Shown piece by piece: positions 24,590-40,511 of a stretch of 64,000 nt of DNA. The notes below the pieces were generated by a model. That model made no database searches, had not been told where the DNA came from, and saw only the letters and a list, made by a program, of their open reading frames with translations. Positions within the stretch are counted from its first letter, which is position 1, and the number at the start of each line of letters is the position of its first letter. This stretch comes from Oryzias latipes (taxonomy: Eukaryota; Chordata; Actinopteri; Beloniformes; Adrianichthyidae): assembly GCF_002234675.1 (NCBI RefSeq), contig NC_019870.2:597485-661484 (forward strand), in the 5' to 3' direction. A program made the translations under genes and the position numbers.

Positions 24590-24910
24590 AGTTACGGGCG
24601 CTCGTGCGCGCCCCTTACGTAACCGGGCTGTTGGACTCTGACGTCAAATTCTCGCTTTAACGGAGTTTAGAGGCGCGAGCTGAAGCGCGATCGACGGAGA
24701 ACCGTCAGATGGACTCACCGCTCAGAACTGGACCGGAACCGGGAACTCCGCGGGCGCCGTTACGGCTGTCCAGATGACGCGCGGGATCTGGATCGGTCGC
24801 TGCCGGATTTTGGTCCGAAAACCCCGTCCGTCCAAAGCCACGCCCCCGGTCATTTGATGACGCTTCAGCACGCGGGAAAAGAGAGGAAGCGCTCGCGCTC
24901 CAGAACCGAC
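24590..24910 (-). promoter_or_regulatory. Putative gpat3 promoter, CpG-rich
   Basis: GC- and CpG-rich block upstream of the gpat3 start codon. It contains a palindromic TTACGTAA (24615-24622, C/EBP or PAR-bZIP type) and a perfect cAMP-response element TGACGTCA (24639-24646). A promoter position here implies a 5' non-coding exon before the start at 24226. Confidence 0.45.
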
Positions 24911-25387
24911 AGAAAAACATTGAAAAAGTGACAGAGAGGACAAAACAGCTGATGGAGAAGTTCCCGAAGCTGCAGCCTCAGTTACCATGGCGACGCATTC
25001 CAGAAGAACGTCATGCAACTGTGACTTTAAACAAATGTAAGAGAAGAAACCGCAAAAAGTTCAGATACTTTCAAAAAGTAGAAGAAAATGATACTTGCCG
25101 TTTGTTACATAACAATCATCGTTATTAACCTCCTTCATTACTAAAAAGATGACTTCCTTATGTTCAAAGCATCAAGATCACAGTCTGGATTCTGTGATCC
25201 ATTTAGACAAACTACACACAGTTTATGGAACAAACACAACAAGAACCACACAAACACACACAGGCCTTAAAATTATGAAATCCTTTTATTGTTTTGGCTC
25301 TTTTTCATTCATAAGAACAGAGTCTTTCTGTTTGTTCTCTGTATTATTGTCACATGATTTCAGGTTTTATTTGAGTTCATGTTAATT

Positions 25388-25614
25388 CTTCTTCTTCCAC
25401 TTTCGGCTTCTCCCATCAGGGGTCGCCACAGCGAACAAGTCGCATGGTAAATTTGGCAATGTTTTACGCCGGATGCCCTTCCTGACGCAACCTTCTCAAA
25501 CCGGGCTTGGAACCGGCACAGAGGTAGAGAAGGGAACAGGGAGCAGCCCGGAGTCGAACCCTGGTTTCACGGACGGAAGGCGCCGCAAACCAGCACGAGC
25601 TAAACCGGCTCCCC
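25388..25614 (-). mobile_element. tRNA-derived SINE, 227 bp, with perfect target-site duplication
   Basis: On the minus strand the head reads as a tRNA-like promoter: A box TAGCTCGTGCTGG and B box GGTTCGACTCC, followed by a body containing GGGGTCGCCACAGCG (on the plus strand) and a (GAA)n tail. It is flanked by a perfect 14-bp duplication AGTTCATGTTAATT at 25374-25387 and 25615-25628. Boxes, short tandem tail and a long duplication together define an intact LINE-mobilised SINE insertion. Confidence 0.9.
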
Positions 25615-25628
25615 AGTTCATGTTAATT

Positions 25629-26520
25629 AATAAATGCAACTTATGCATTTTTTTAAATATAAAAATATCTGTTCTGCAAAAATAGACACGTAGAAAGTAT
25701 TCTTCTGATGTTATTGTTCTTTTATTACATTTATAGAATAAACTGTGTAGGGTTTTTTTGCGTTTACGTGCTATAACTTCACCCAACAGCAGGGTTTTCA
25801 CCGACGTGAAGGTTTCTGCATGTTTGGCATCCGCTCCGTTCATAACTTCAACAAATGATCAAGTTTTTCTTCAACGGCTTTTAGTTTTTGGACCCAATCA
25901 GCCCAAATTCTAGAGCAGTCAAACTGGTTAACCACTATCAGGGACAGCAGTTCAGATGAACTTTAAGGCATTTTTAGGTCACTTTTTAAAAATGTTAGTT
26001 TAAATGTTGCTGTTTTTCTTCTACAGCTTTTACTTCTGGTCTGGAGGGGGGGGGGGGGGGGGGGGTCAACAGGACTGTTGTCACCCACATACAGGGATTT
26101 GAGTGTTTCTGTGTGACGTCTGTGTTATAAAGCTTTCCAAATGTGTAAAATGATTATGAATGGACAACATTATTAGCAAACCTAATATGCAGAAATAGAA
26201 GACATGAATAGAGTTTTACTAAATTAGAAAAAGAAAAATAGGAAAACAACCAAGAAAACATCATTAAACAAAGTATAAAAAGATTAGACCTTTCTTCTCA
26301 CAATGATCAGGGACCCGGTAGCGTGGAGACCGGGTCCAGAATCATAAAAGCTGTTGAAGAAAAACGCGAACATTTATTTACATTTTTTTAACTAGAATTA
26401 GAAAAGGCCTTAAACGCTCATCTAAACTGCTGTTTTATTTTTGCCATCTTCTTTTGTTCAATCATGTAAACAGTTTGTTATATGATAATGTTTATATGTT
26501 CTGGAGTGTTCAATAAACTC
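25629..26520. other. gpat3-abraxas1 intergenic remainder
   Basis: AT-rich, no gene seen. It contains about 20 consecutive G (26046-26065) and a perfect 9-bp inverted repeat, GGACCCGGT/ACCGGGTCC, at 26311-26337. Confidence 0.6.
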
Positions 26521-26636
26521 AAAAGAAGTGTTTGTTCCCATTGGAGATGCTGTCCGGTGTCGCAGTGTTTTGGCCCTCGCCGGCCGCCGTAGTCAAGGCT
26601 GCGGGATCTCTGGCGGTAATTTCGGGGGTGGACATC

Positions 26637-29600
26637 ATGTCGGAACCGGCGGTTCGGATCTCAGGAATAGTTCTGGCTTCTCTCATGTTCCAACACGCGA
26701 ACAGCGACTCGGACGTGGTAAGAGCTCGGCAGAACCTCGGCGCTGGCCGTTTCCGGTCAGTTCGGTTCCGGAAGAAAGTTAGCAAACAACACGGAGGATG
26801 TTCGGCTGACGCGCGTAGTTTCGGAATTCAAAGTCAGTCTGTTTGCTCTGTGACGTCATTTTGACCGTTCACGTGCCTGTAAGTCTCGAACAGTTAATTG
26901 GTTCACGTAACTTTTTACTCCGTTCTCTAATTATTGCGAGTTTTAAGACGAAACTTGGTTTGTTTGGAGGGAAGAATTAGTCAAAAGACCGCGGCTTTTC
27001 TCTGCTGTGGTGTTTCCTACCATAACTCTACTCAAATTTCTGCTTTAAAAACCACGCGGTCACGTGATCCTTTACGCGGTTTATCCGGTGGGATGACGTA
27101 TGCCTTCTGCCCGCCAGGAGGGTCTCGTGCTCGGAGAAAGCAGGTTTGATGAGCAGGTGACCATCAGCGACTCTCAGTCCGACCACGTCCACATCCAGGA
27201 AACGTACAGTAAGTGACGTCATCACTTCATGACAGCCGTGCTCCCCAGCAGCTGCCCTTGGGACATGCGCAGTGTAACGCCTGATGTTTTCGTGACAGAC
27301 GTGCAGAAGCATGTGGCCTGCCACCAGCTGAACACGTGAGTGCTGCGGCTCGTTGCCATGGTGACCTGTTGACTGCAGCTGATGGTTCCTGTGGTGTCAG
27401 TCTGTACAGCGGCTCTGGGGAGGTGAACATGGAGGTGCTGCAGGAGATGCTGGCGGGCGGCAGGCCGTCGGGTCATGATGGGGGTCTGCTGGCTCCGCCT
27501 CAGGTCAGTTCTGTCTGCAGCTCGGGTCGGGTCAGAATGGGGGCGGGGTAACAGGGTTCTGCCGTTTTCAGGACAGCGTGATCGGCTGGTACCGGCAGCG
27601 CAGGGACTCGGAGCAGCAAATGAGCTTCAGGGAGAAGGTGGTCCACGACAACCTGAGGAGAGCTCTGGCCAACCCTCACATGATCTTCATGCTGCTGACG
27701 CCCAGCAGGGCGGTTCTGACGGGCTCCACACACAGAACCGAGTACGCAGCCTTCATCCGCCGGGACAGGTGACGTAACGGACGCAGGCAGGAAGCTTTGA
27801 CATCAGCGGGTTAACAAACCTGCTGATGTCACCTGAAGCTGTTCTATAGTTTGTCCTTATTTGTTCTCATGACTTCAAACAGTTTGACCACAAACGGCGT
27901 CTGAGGTGCTGCAGGGCGTTCTGTTGGGATCATCATACCTGTTATGTGGACACTAAGCATTGGTTTGAACCTCCAGCTACAGAAACAGGGGGAGGGGCTT
28001 CCTCAGAGTGGAAAGACTTTTATTACTAGTTTATTTATTTCAACTTAAAGGCCCGTACACACTGGGACGAATTTCACGCGTGATATTCGTCGACGTTTAA
28101 CGCCTCGTGACTAAACAAAGGGCACCAATGTGAGTGTGCACACCGACGCGAAAAACGCCACGCGTAAAAGCGTCACTTTTTAAAAAACGCCTCGGGTTCG
28201 TTTTTTTTTTTTTGATGCGTCGCGTCGAAATCTATTCAACCAATGAGAATGGCGCTTTTGCACACGTGTCTGGAGCTTCTGAAGTTACAGTAAAACACAA
28301 AACTGCCTTTCTGAGCACACATACCAGCGAAGAAGATAGACGCCAAGTAGCGTCTACACTGCCGCGAAGAAATAAGACGAAGAAGATGCACTCACTGACG
28401 GACATTCTAAAATATCCCTGAAAACGCTCATGATCCATTTTCAGCTCTTTTACCAGTCGATAGAACTCCCCATGTTCTTCTCTTCTCGTAACTATGGGAT
28501 GTACCCAAAATCGACGTCTTTTCCGGCGTCTTTCATCATCAACAGAATCAAAATTTCTTCATCGCTGGAACTGGAGCTACTGGTGCTTGAAATATTCATG
28601 TTTTCTTTGTATTATTCTGATGAGTGCGTAAATACTTGCTCTCTTCTTCTGAGTGAAAAGCGACTTTAAGAAGCGTAAAGTTGCTCAGCGCCACCTTGTG
28701 TACAGGAGTATTTCTGTTTACATTAAGCGCCATCTAATGTCAGGGAATGAAATTTCATGTTCGCTCGGCTCATCGTCAGCGAAAATCGCCTGGGTGTGAA
28801 CACAAAAAACGTGTTGAAAAACGCTGGCGAATAACGCCTGGCGAATATTTGTCCCGGTGTGTACGGGCCTTAAAGTTCAATTCTGTTACAGCTGTAGTAC
28901 CAACATCCACCACTGGAGGGAATCTCCTTAGAGAAGACCGAAAGATTTCTGAAAACGATCCAAATTTACCCTGATTATTGCCTGTGAGAGATGTCTGAGG
29001 AGGTGCTCTGATGGGTGGGGGTGTCTCCTCTGACAGGTGGGGGTGTCTCTGATGGGTGGGTGTGTCTCTGACGGGTGGGCGTGTCTCTGATGGGTGGGTG
29101 TGTCTCCTCTGACGGGTGGGCGTGTCTCTGATGGGTGGGTGTGTCTCCTCTGACGGGTGGGCGTGTCTCTGATTGGTGTGCGTGTCTCGTCTGACAGTTG
29201 GGGGTGTCTCTGATGGGTGGGCGTGTCTCCTCTGACAGGTGGGCGTGTCTCTGACGGGTGGGCGTGTCTCCTCTGACAGGTGGGGGTGTCTCCTCTGACG
29301 GGTGGGCGTGTCTCTGATGGGTGGGCGTGTCTCCTCTGCAGGCGCTTCAAGAACATCCCTGTGCTCGTCAACAACTTGGGTCTTCTGGAGCAGCAGGGCT
29401 ACTGGAGGGGGTCTGCGCCGTGCTCAGCCACTGGTTACATCATCACCATGAAGAAACACAGGTAAAGCCCCCACCCCCATACAACGGCACTGGGTTCCTG
29501 CTGACAGAGATGTGGTTCTGGTCCAGGTCCAAATTCTTCTGCTCCAGCGGGTCGGTGAAGGAGGTGAGCGAGGTGAACAGCATGAACGAGTCGCTGCAGG

Positions 29601-30225
29601 TGGAGCTCCAGGTGAGGAGCTTTCTAAACCCCCGTCAAAGGGGTGGAGCTAGTTTTTCTGTTTAGCATCAGAACCTGCTGCCCTGTAAAGCTCTGATTGG
29701 TCAGTCTGCATCTGGGAAGAAGAACCTCAGGAGGCCTTATTGAGTTTGTGTACGGATGAATTTTGAGCTCTTTGGCTCTCCGTACTGCTGTTGGTAGAAA
29801 GCCTGCAGATGTGTGGAGGAGAGCGAGCGTCAGCTGGAGGCTCTGCAGGTGGAGGTTTCTGCTCTCAGGAGGAGGTTAGGGGAGAAGCAGCAGCCAGAAC
29901 CAGGTGAGGTTCGGAGCTGACCGCCAGCAGCGGGTTTTTGGGCGGATCCTCACCGTTTCCTGTTTCCTCAGTCGCCGCCGTTCAGCCCGAGCAAAGGAAC
30001 AACAGCGCTCTGCTCAGCGCCGTCAGGGATCTGCTGGGCTGCTCGCCTATGTTCCTCACACAGACACTAACGCTGAAGGCATTTCCGGTGCCTGAGGAAT
30101 ACGCCTCACCTGAAACGCAGGTAAAGGAGGAGCAGCTCCCCCTTCTGGAGCTGAGTGACACGACCTCGCGGAAGAGGCTGCGAGAGCTGGCGGTGAGGGA
30201 GAGGAAGCGCCGAAGGAGCAGGTGA
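26637..30225 (+). CDS. abraxas1: BRCA1-A complex subunit Abraxas 1, 9 coding exons, 357 aa
   Basis: Scaffold of the nuclear BRCA1-A complex; it holds the deubiquitinase BRCC36 and RAP80 and brings BRCA1 to K63-ubiquitin at DNA breaks. Exons: 26637-26717, 27118-27208, 27299-27335, 27401-27503, 27572-27768, 29342-29461, 29527-29611, 29798-29903, 29972-30225; 1074 nt, in frame. The N-terminal MPN-like fold (residues 1 to about 210) includes ISGIVLASLMFQHANSDSD, SGEVN and VIGWYRQRR, and lacks the JAMM metal site as the family does. A coiled coil (about 235-275) follows from SVKEVSEVNSMNESL. The C-terminus is basic (KRLRELAVRERKRRRSR) and ends without the SPxF tail of the human protein (409 aa); an internal SPMF lies at 298-301. 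The start Met (MSEPAVRISG) was chosen by alignment of the MPN start. Intron 5 holds a DNA transposon and a minisatellite. Confidence 0.92.
28049..28870. mobile_element. Non-autonomous DNA transposon, 822 bp, PIF/Harbinger-like
   Basis: The left end AGGCCCGTACACACTGGGAC and right end (reverse complement) AGGCCCGTACACACCGGGAC differ at one base in 20. TAA flanks both sides (28046-28048 and 28871-28873), a 3-bp duplication typical of PIF/Harbinger. No transposase frame is seen. It sits in abraxas1 intron 5. Assignment to superfamily rests on TIR and TSD only. Confidence 0.75.
28985..29335. repeat. 19/22-bp minisatellite ending at the abraxas1 exon 6 splice acceptor
   Basis: Alternating units close to GTGTCTCTGATGGGTGGGC and GTGTCTCCTCTGACGGGTGG. 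The last unit, GTGTCTCCTCTGCAG, is the acceptor of exon 6 (29342). Several internal units read TCTCCTCTGACAG|GTGG, which also fit a 3' splice site. Confidence 0.9.
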
Positions 30226-30326
30226 TGAGTGGACGATTACCTGAATCCTGCCAAAGGACCCTGATAAGACTGCATTTCCCACAATTCACTTTGTGATTCA
30301 ATACATTTGTTGTTCCAAAGCTTTTA

Positions 30327-30332
30327 AATAAA
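30327..30332 (+). terminator. Candidate poly(A) signal of abraxas1
   Basis: AATAAA about 100 bp after the abraxas1 stop, within a short 3' UTR that faces the mrps18c 3' end. Confidence 0.6.
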
Positions 30333-30420
30333 GTTGAATGTTCAGACATAATTTCCTCTGCAGGATCCTGTGAGCAGCTTCAGACACAGAATATTTACAG
30401 AGAGATTTTTGAAAATTACT

Positions 30421-30426
30421 TTTATT
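30421..30426 (-). terminator. Candidate poly(A) signal of mrps18c
   Basis: AATAAA on the minus strand about 410 bp beyond the mrps18c stop. Together with the abraxas1 signal at 30327 it leaves under 100 bp between the two convergent genes. Confidence 0.5.
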
Positions 30427-30832
30427 CATGAAGACCTGCAATAAAAATGATGTTTCAAAATAAGAGTAAAACATGTCATCATGAACATCTGTGTGAATTA
30501 GAAAAGCTGCATGGCAGACATTACCTAAATAATTATGTCAGCAAAGTAAAAAGGAACCATGAAACAGATGTTTTAAAGACTAATACACTTCTGCAGACAA
30601 ACTGTTTCAGATGATATTTTAATGTCAATGTTCACATAAGCAGCTTTACACTGACAGAACACACTGGGACTGAGTCCAAACTGGTTCCTGAAACCGGGAC
30701 AGAGTTACGAGCGGGGTGAGCGGTTTCTATGGTAACGTGTGGACAGAGCCGCCGCTTCTTCATGACATCCAGGTGCTGCTGAAGTGTTGCAGGTAAAAAG
30801 TCCGGCACCGGCCGTCGGTGAGTGCGGACGCT

Positions 30833-31593
30833 CTACTCCAGCCGCTTGGTGCTGCAGATGTTTGGGTCTTTCATGAACTGGGGGTGTTTGTGGGTCACCG
30901 GCATGAAACCTGTGAGAACAGACGTGTTAGAGAGCCGCAGCGTTCCAGCTTCACTGATCCACACAGAGAACGCACCCAGAGCCTGAGCCTTCTTTATGGC
31001 TTTGGACACCTCCTTCTGCTTCCTGCCGCACAGCCCTGCAACACAACCGAGACCCTCAGCAAACTCACCTGTCGAGTCTGCGCCGCCGCCACTCACACTC
31101 ACCTGTCAGGTGTCGTCCGTAGATCCGCCCAGAGTGTGGAGAAATGAACTGAGACAGCAGCTGTGAACAGGTGAGCACAGCTGCATGACAGACTGATGAC
31201 GTCACACTCTCTGACCTCTGTGCGTCACACTCACCTGGGTGTTCTTGTAGTCCACGTTAAGGTTACAGAGGATGCAGCCCCTCTGCGGCTGCTTGTACGG
31301 GTTCTCCATCTTCACGAGCTGCAACACAAACTCTTAAAGTGATCGATTACGGATCTATTGGGTCAATAATCGATCACTTACCACATCATCTGCCTGTTGT
31401 TGGACGCTTTCCAACGACGCCGTCCTCACTCCTGCACACACATGTTAGCATGTTAGCATCACAGTTTCCTGGAATCCGGGCAAACTTCCGCGCGCTGACA
31501 GAAGACCACCCACGCCTGGAAAACACACGCACCTTGATCCACGCGGAGATTGGAGGCAGGTCTGAGCCTCTGCCACCTTCTCACGAGCAACAT
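30833..31593 (-). CDS. mrps18c: Mitochondrial small-subunit ribosomal protein bS18m (MRPS18C), 6 exons, 129 aa
   Basis: One of the three vertebrate S18 paralogues of the mitochondrial ribosome; nuclear gene, product imported into the matrix. Exons in transcript order: 31593-31533, 31431-31382, 31318-31235, 31160-31103, 31035-30976, 30909-30833; 390 nt, in frame, single stop. The basic N-terminus [17 protein letters not shown] fits a mitochondrial presequence. The S18 core follows: [14 protein letters not shown] (42-55), [34 protein letters not shown] and [15 protein letters not shown] near the end. Human MRPS18C is 142 aa. The gene is head-to-head with helq and tail-to-tail with abraxas1, as I recall for human. 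Confidence 0.93.
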
Positions 31594-32153
31594 ACCGACC
31601 GGATGCAAGAGGACACCGGTGCGACGGACACCGTTCCGCTCGCGCAGCTATTCGATCGTTAGTTCCTAGGCTGTTAATGTCTACGCCTGAGTCACAGTCA
31701 AACTCTCAGAAGTTAATTTTTAAAGTTAAATTTAGATTAAAAAAGAAAAAAAGATCGGTTAAAGTTATGTTGCGCATTTAAAGAAAGAGATGTGTGCTGG
31801 ATGAATGTTTACCGGAAGAATTTTAATGTAACTCTTCCGTGGAAACGGAAGCGGAAGTGTGGGAGGAAGTTTCTTCTTCCGGCTAAGTTGGATGTTTTGA
31901 ATTTGACCCGGGTTCGAGGCGGCCTGAGATGAAAGGTCTTCTCGTGATGTTTACGTGAACCTGTGGTGTAGATGTTCAGCGGAAGATATAAAGAACCAGA
32001 GTTTGGTTCTGTTTGGTTCGGGTCAACTAAAGGGTTTAGGTAGCCACCGGCGTTAGCTAACGTCCGAGGACAGACCAACCCGGTTCAGATTGGCTTAAGT
32101 CTCCCATCGTAGTTGGAACACGTTTTGGGTTATGTAGGAACAGCCGAACCGGG
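31594..32153. promoter_or_regulatory. Shared bidirectional promoter of mrps18c and helq
   Basis: 560 bp separate the two divergent start codons, and no other gene fits between. CpG-rich pieces lie on both sides (31490-31650 and 31840-31930). Divergent spacing under 1 kb usually means a common promoter. No TATA box is evident for either side. Confidence 0.65.
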
Positions 32154-38496
<6,343 letters not shown>

Positions 38497-38675
38497 CCGA
38501 CCCGCCGGGGTCCGGTCACGGCTCCCAGCCACACCCACAAGCTTCCTGCACCACCTTCAACACTCACCAGTGGACTTCAGATGGGGGGGGGTTTACCTGG
38601 ATTCTTCCTGGGGGGTCCCCCTAAAACTACAGTAATCATTTCTGCTCTGCGGCGTGGCAGGAATGTCAAAACTTC

Positions 38676-38681
38676 AATAAA
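38676..38681 (+). terminator. Candidate poly(A) signal of helq
   Basis: AATAAA 180 bp after the helq stop codon. Confidence 0.6.
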
Positions 38682-38998
38682 TAATTCAGATATTTAGTTC
38701 AGCTTCTCTTAATGTGTCATTTTTCCTGAACAACTTTTCAGTTTTCCACATTTTCAAAAATAAATCATAGTGTTTAATATCTACATTTTGTAACATTTTC
38801 TTAGTTTTACTGCATATTTCCTGTTGTATAACTTTAATTTTGATGTATTCTTTGAATTTCAAAACGGTTTTAATCACTGTTGTTCAAATTCAAAATATTC
38901 AATTTCATATATTTAGCATGAAGTCGTCTCATACGGTGAACATACAATCATAAAGATGATGAATACATAGAATTCACAGACTAAACTAAACCTTAGAG

Positions 38999-40125
38999 CA
39001 GGGGTCGGGAACCCATGGCTCGCGAGCCATATATGGCTCTTTTGATGGTCACATGTGGCTCGCAGACAAATCTTTAATTATACTTTTTTTTTATCATTAG
39101 TCCAGTCCTTCTCGGGCGCGATGCGATGCCAGAGGCGTGCTGTAGTAGCGGTGCTTAGAGAGAGAAATCTGCGCCAGCGCTATCAGTTACTATTATCTAT
39201 TATTTCACAGAGTTTGTACCACCTGGAAACCTGTGAATTGACGTGCCTAAAACTGCGCGCTCCCGTCTCTGAGAAAGAGCGCGCAGTTGCGGGGACGGGA
39301 GTGTGAGGAAGAAAGCAGGGGGGGGGGGGCTGAGGTGTTGTGGGGACAGGCAGCAGGTGAATCGCGCAGGGATTGTAAAAACGTAAAACCCGCTTCCCAT
39401 CACTCACTGCAGTGTGTGAGTGTGTGTTTGTCTCCCCGTCTGCATGTGAGCAGTCTTTGTCACATCTACAGAACATTCAGGCCTATGATCACGTTTAAAG
39501 TCTCAACGCCTGAACGAAGCAGAAACTCACCACGTATCAACCAGACTAGACCATCAGCTAAACTACCACGAGAAATACTCATCATTTATTAGCAACAGAA
39601 TAACAATGTTATTAAAAAGAATCCACAGACTTATTGTACTTTAAAAATGTTGAAATTACATCAAATGCACACATTCACTTGTATATTTAGTTTTAAACAT
39701 ATTGTCGCGGACAGAGTTGGATGGCTGTTGGGCCGCGTTAAAAGTTCTGGAGTTCATTGAACGCGTCAAGCAGAGATCTGATTGGCCCTCAGTTCTGTCG
39801 CTCAGCCTGTCGTTGGGGAGTTTGGACCAATGGGGTTCAGCTATGGGCCGAATAAGGGTAATGGGAGGACTGCAGCGGGAGCAGGTGAATATAAAGTTGG
39901 GAGAAGCGCTCTCGTTTCAGCGGGAGAGATTTAGGAGTTGCTGAATTAATTGAACGGCGTTTGTTGTGGTCTACAGTAACCAGAATAAAGAACCTTAAAA
40001 GAGGTTAAGTCTCCGTGCCTCAGTGTGGGAAAGGGACGCTACATTATTGTATGGCTCTTTCGAAATTACATTTAAAAATATGTGGCGTTTATGGCTCTCT
40101 TGGCCAAAAAGGTTCCCGAGCCCTG
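38999..40125. mobile_element. Non-autonomous hAT-type element, 1127 bp, between helq and hpse
   Basis: Ends CAGGGGTCGGGAACC and reverse complement CAGGGCTCGGGAACC, 14 of 15 bases equal, followed inward by repeated ATGGCTC words. Flanking 8-bp copies are CCTTAGAG (38991-38998) and CCTTAGAA (40126-40133). No transposase frame. It contains a later insertion of an LTR-like segment (39703-40043). Confidence 0.85.
39703..40043. mobile_element. Lone LTR-like segment nested in the hAT element, about 340 bp (fossil)
   Basis: Begins TGTCGCGG and ends GCTACA, with an internal CCAAT box, a TATA-like AATATAAAG and an AATAAA, the usual order in a terminal repeat. TATTG occurs at both edges (39700-39704 and 40045-40049). 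No internal retroelement genes accompany it, so it is read as a solitary remnant. Family not determined. Confidence 0.55.
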
Positions 40126-40511
40126 CCTTAGAACCTTCTTTCTAGATTTTCAAAATATTTTCTTAAACTTTATTTTTCAAATATTCATATTTTCTGTTTT
40201 TAGTTATTCCTTATACATTACATTATTGCTTAAGCTTTTTCGTTTTTATATCGTATTTAATATTTATGTTATTGATATAAATAATCCATATACACACACA
40301 TAAATACATTACATGTAAATCTATAATAATTTTAGATGTATTTATTGTGTTTTATTTTGAAAATCTTGACATTTCTTCAGATTTAATGAACTATCTGAAG
40401 TCGGTTCCCTTTAGGATGTGTCTCATGGTTGTGGTTCTGATTCGGTCCCGGTTCCTGACAGTTCCGGTTCGGTGTGTGGGGGTGGGGGGGCAGGAAGTGT
40501 CAGGCTCCGTC

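Noticed and set aside
25545-25614. Possible tRNA gene on the minus strand
   Set aside because: A and B boxes are present, but the cloverleaf is degenerate and the sequence continues into a SINE body and tail with target duplications.
28134-28421. 95-codon frame inside the DNA transposon of abraxas1 intron 5
   Set aside because: No transposase or other domain; lies wholly inside a non-autonomous element.
28928-29374. 148-codon frame on the minus strand, Thr/Pro/His-rich
   Set aside because: It follows the abraxas1 intron 5 minisatellite, opposite to the gene.
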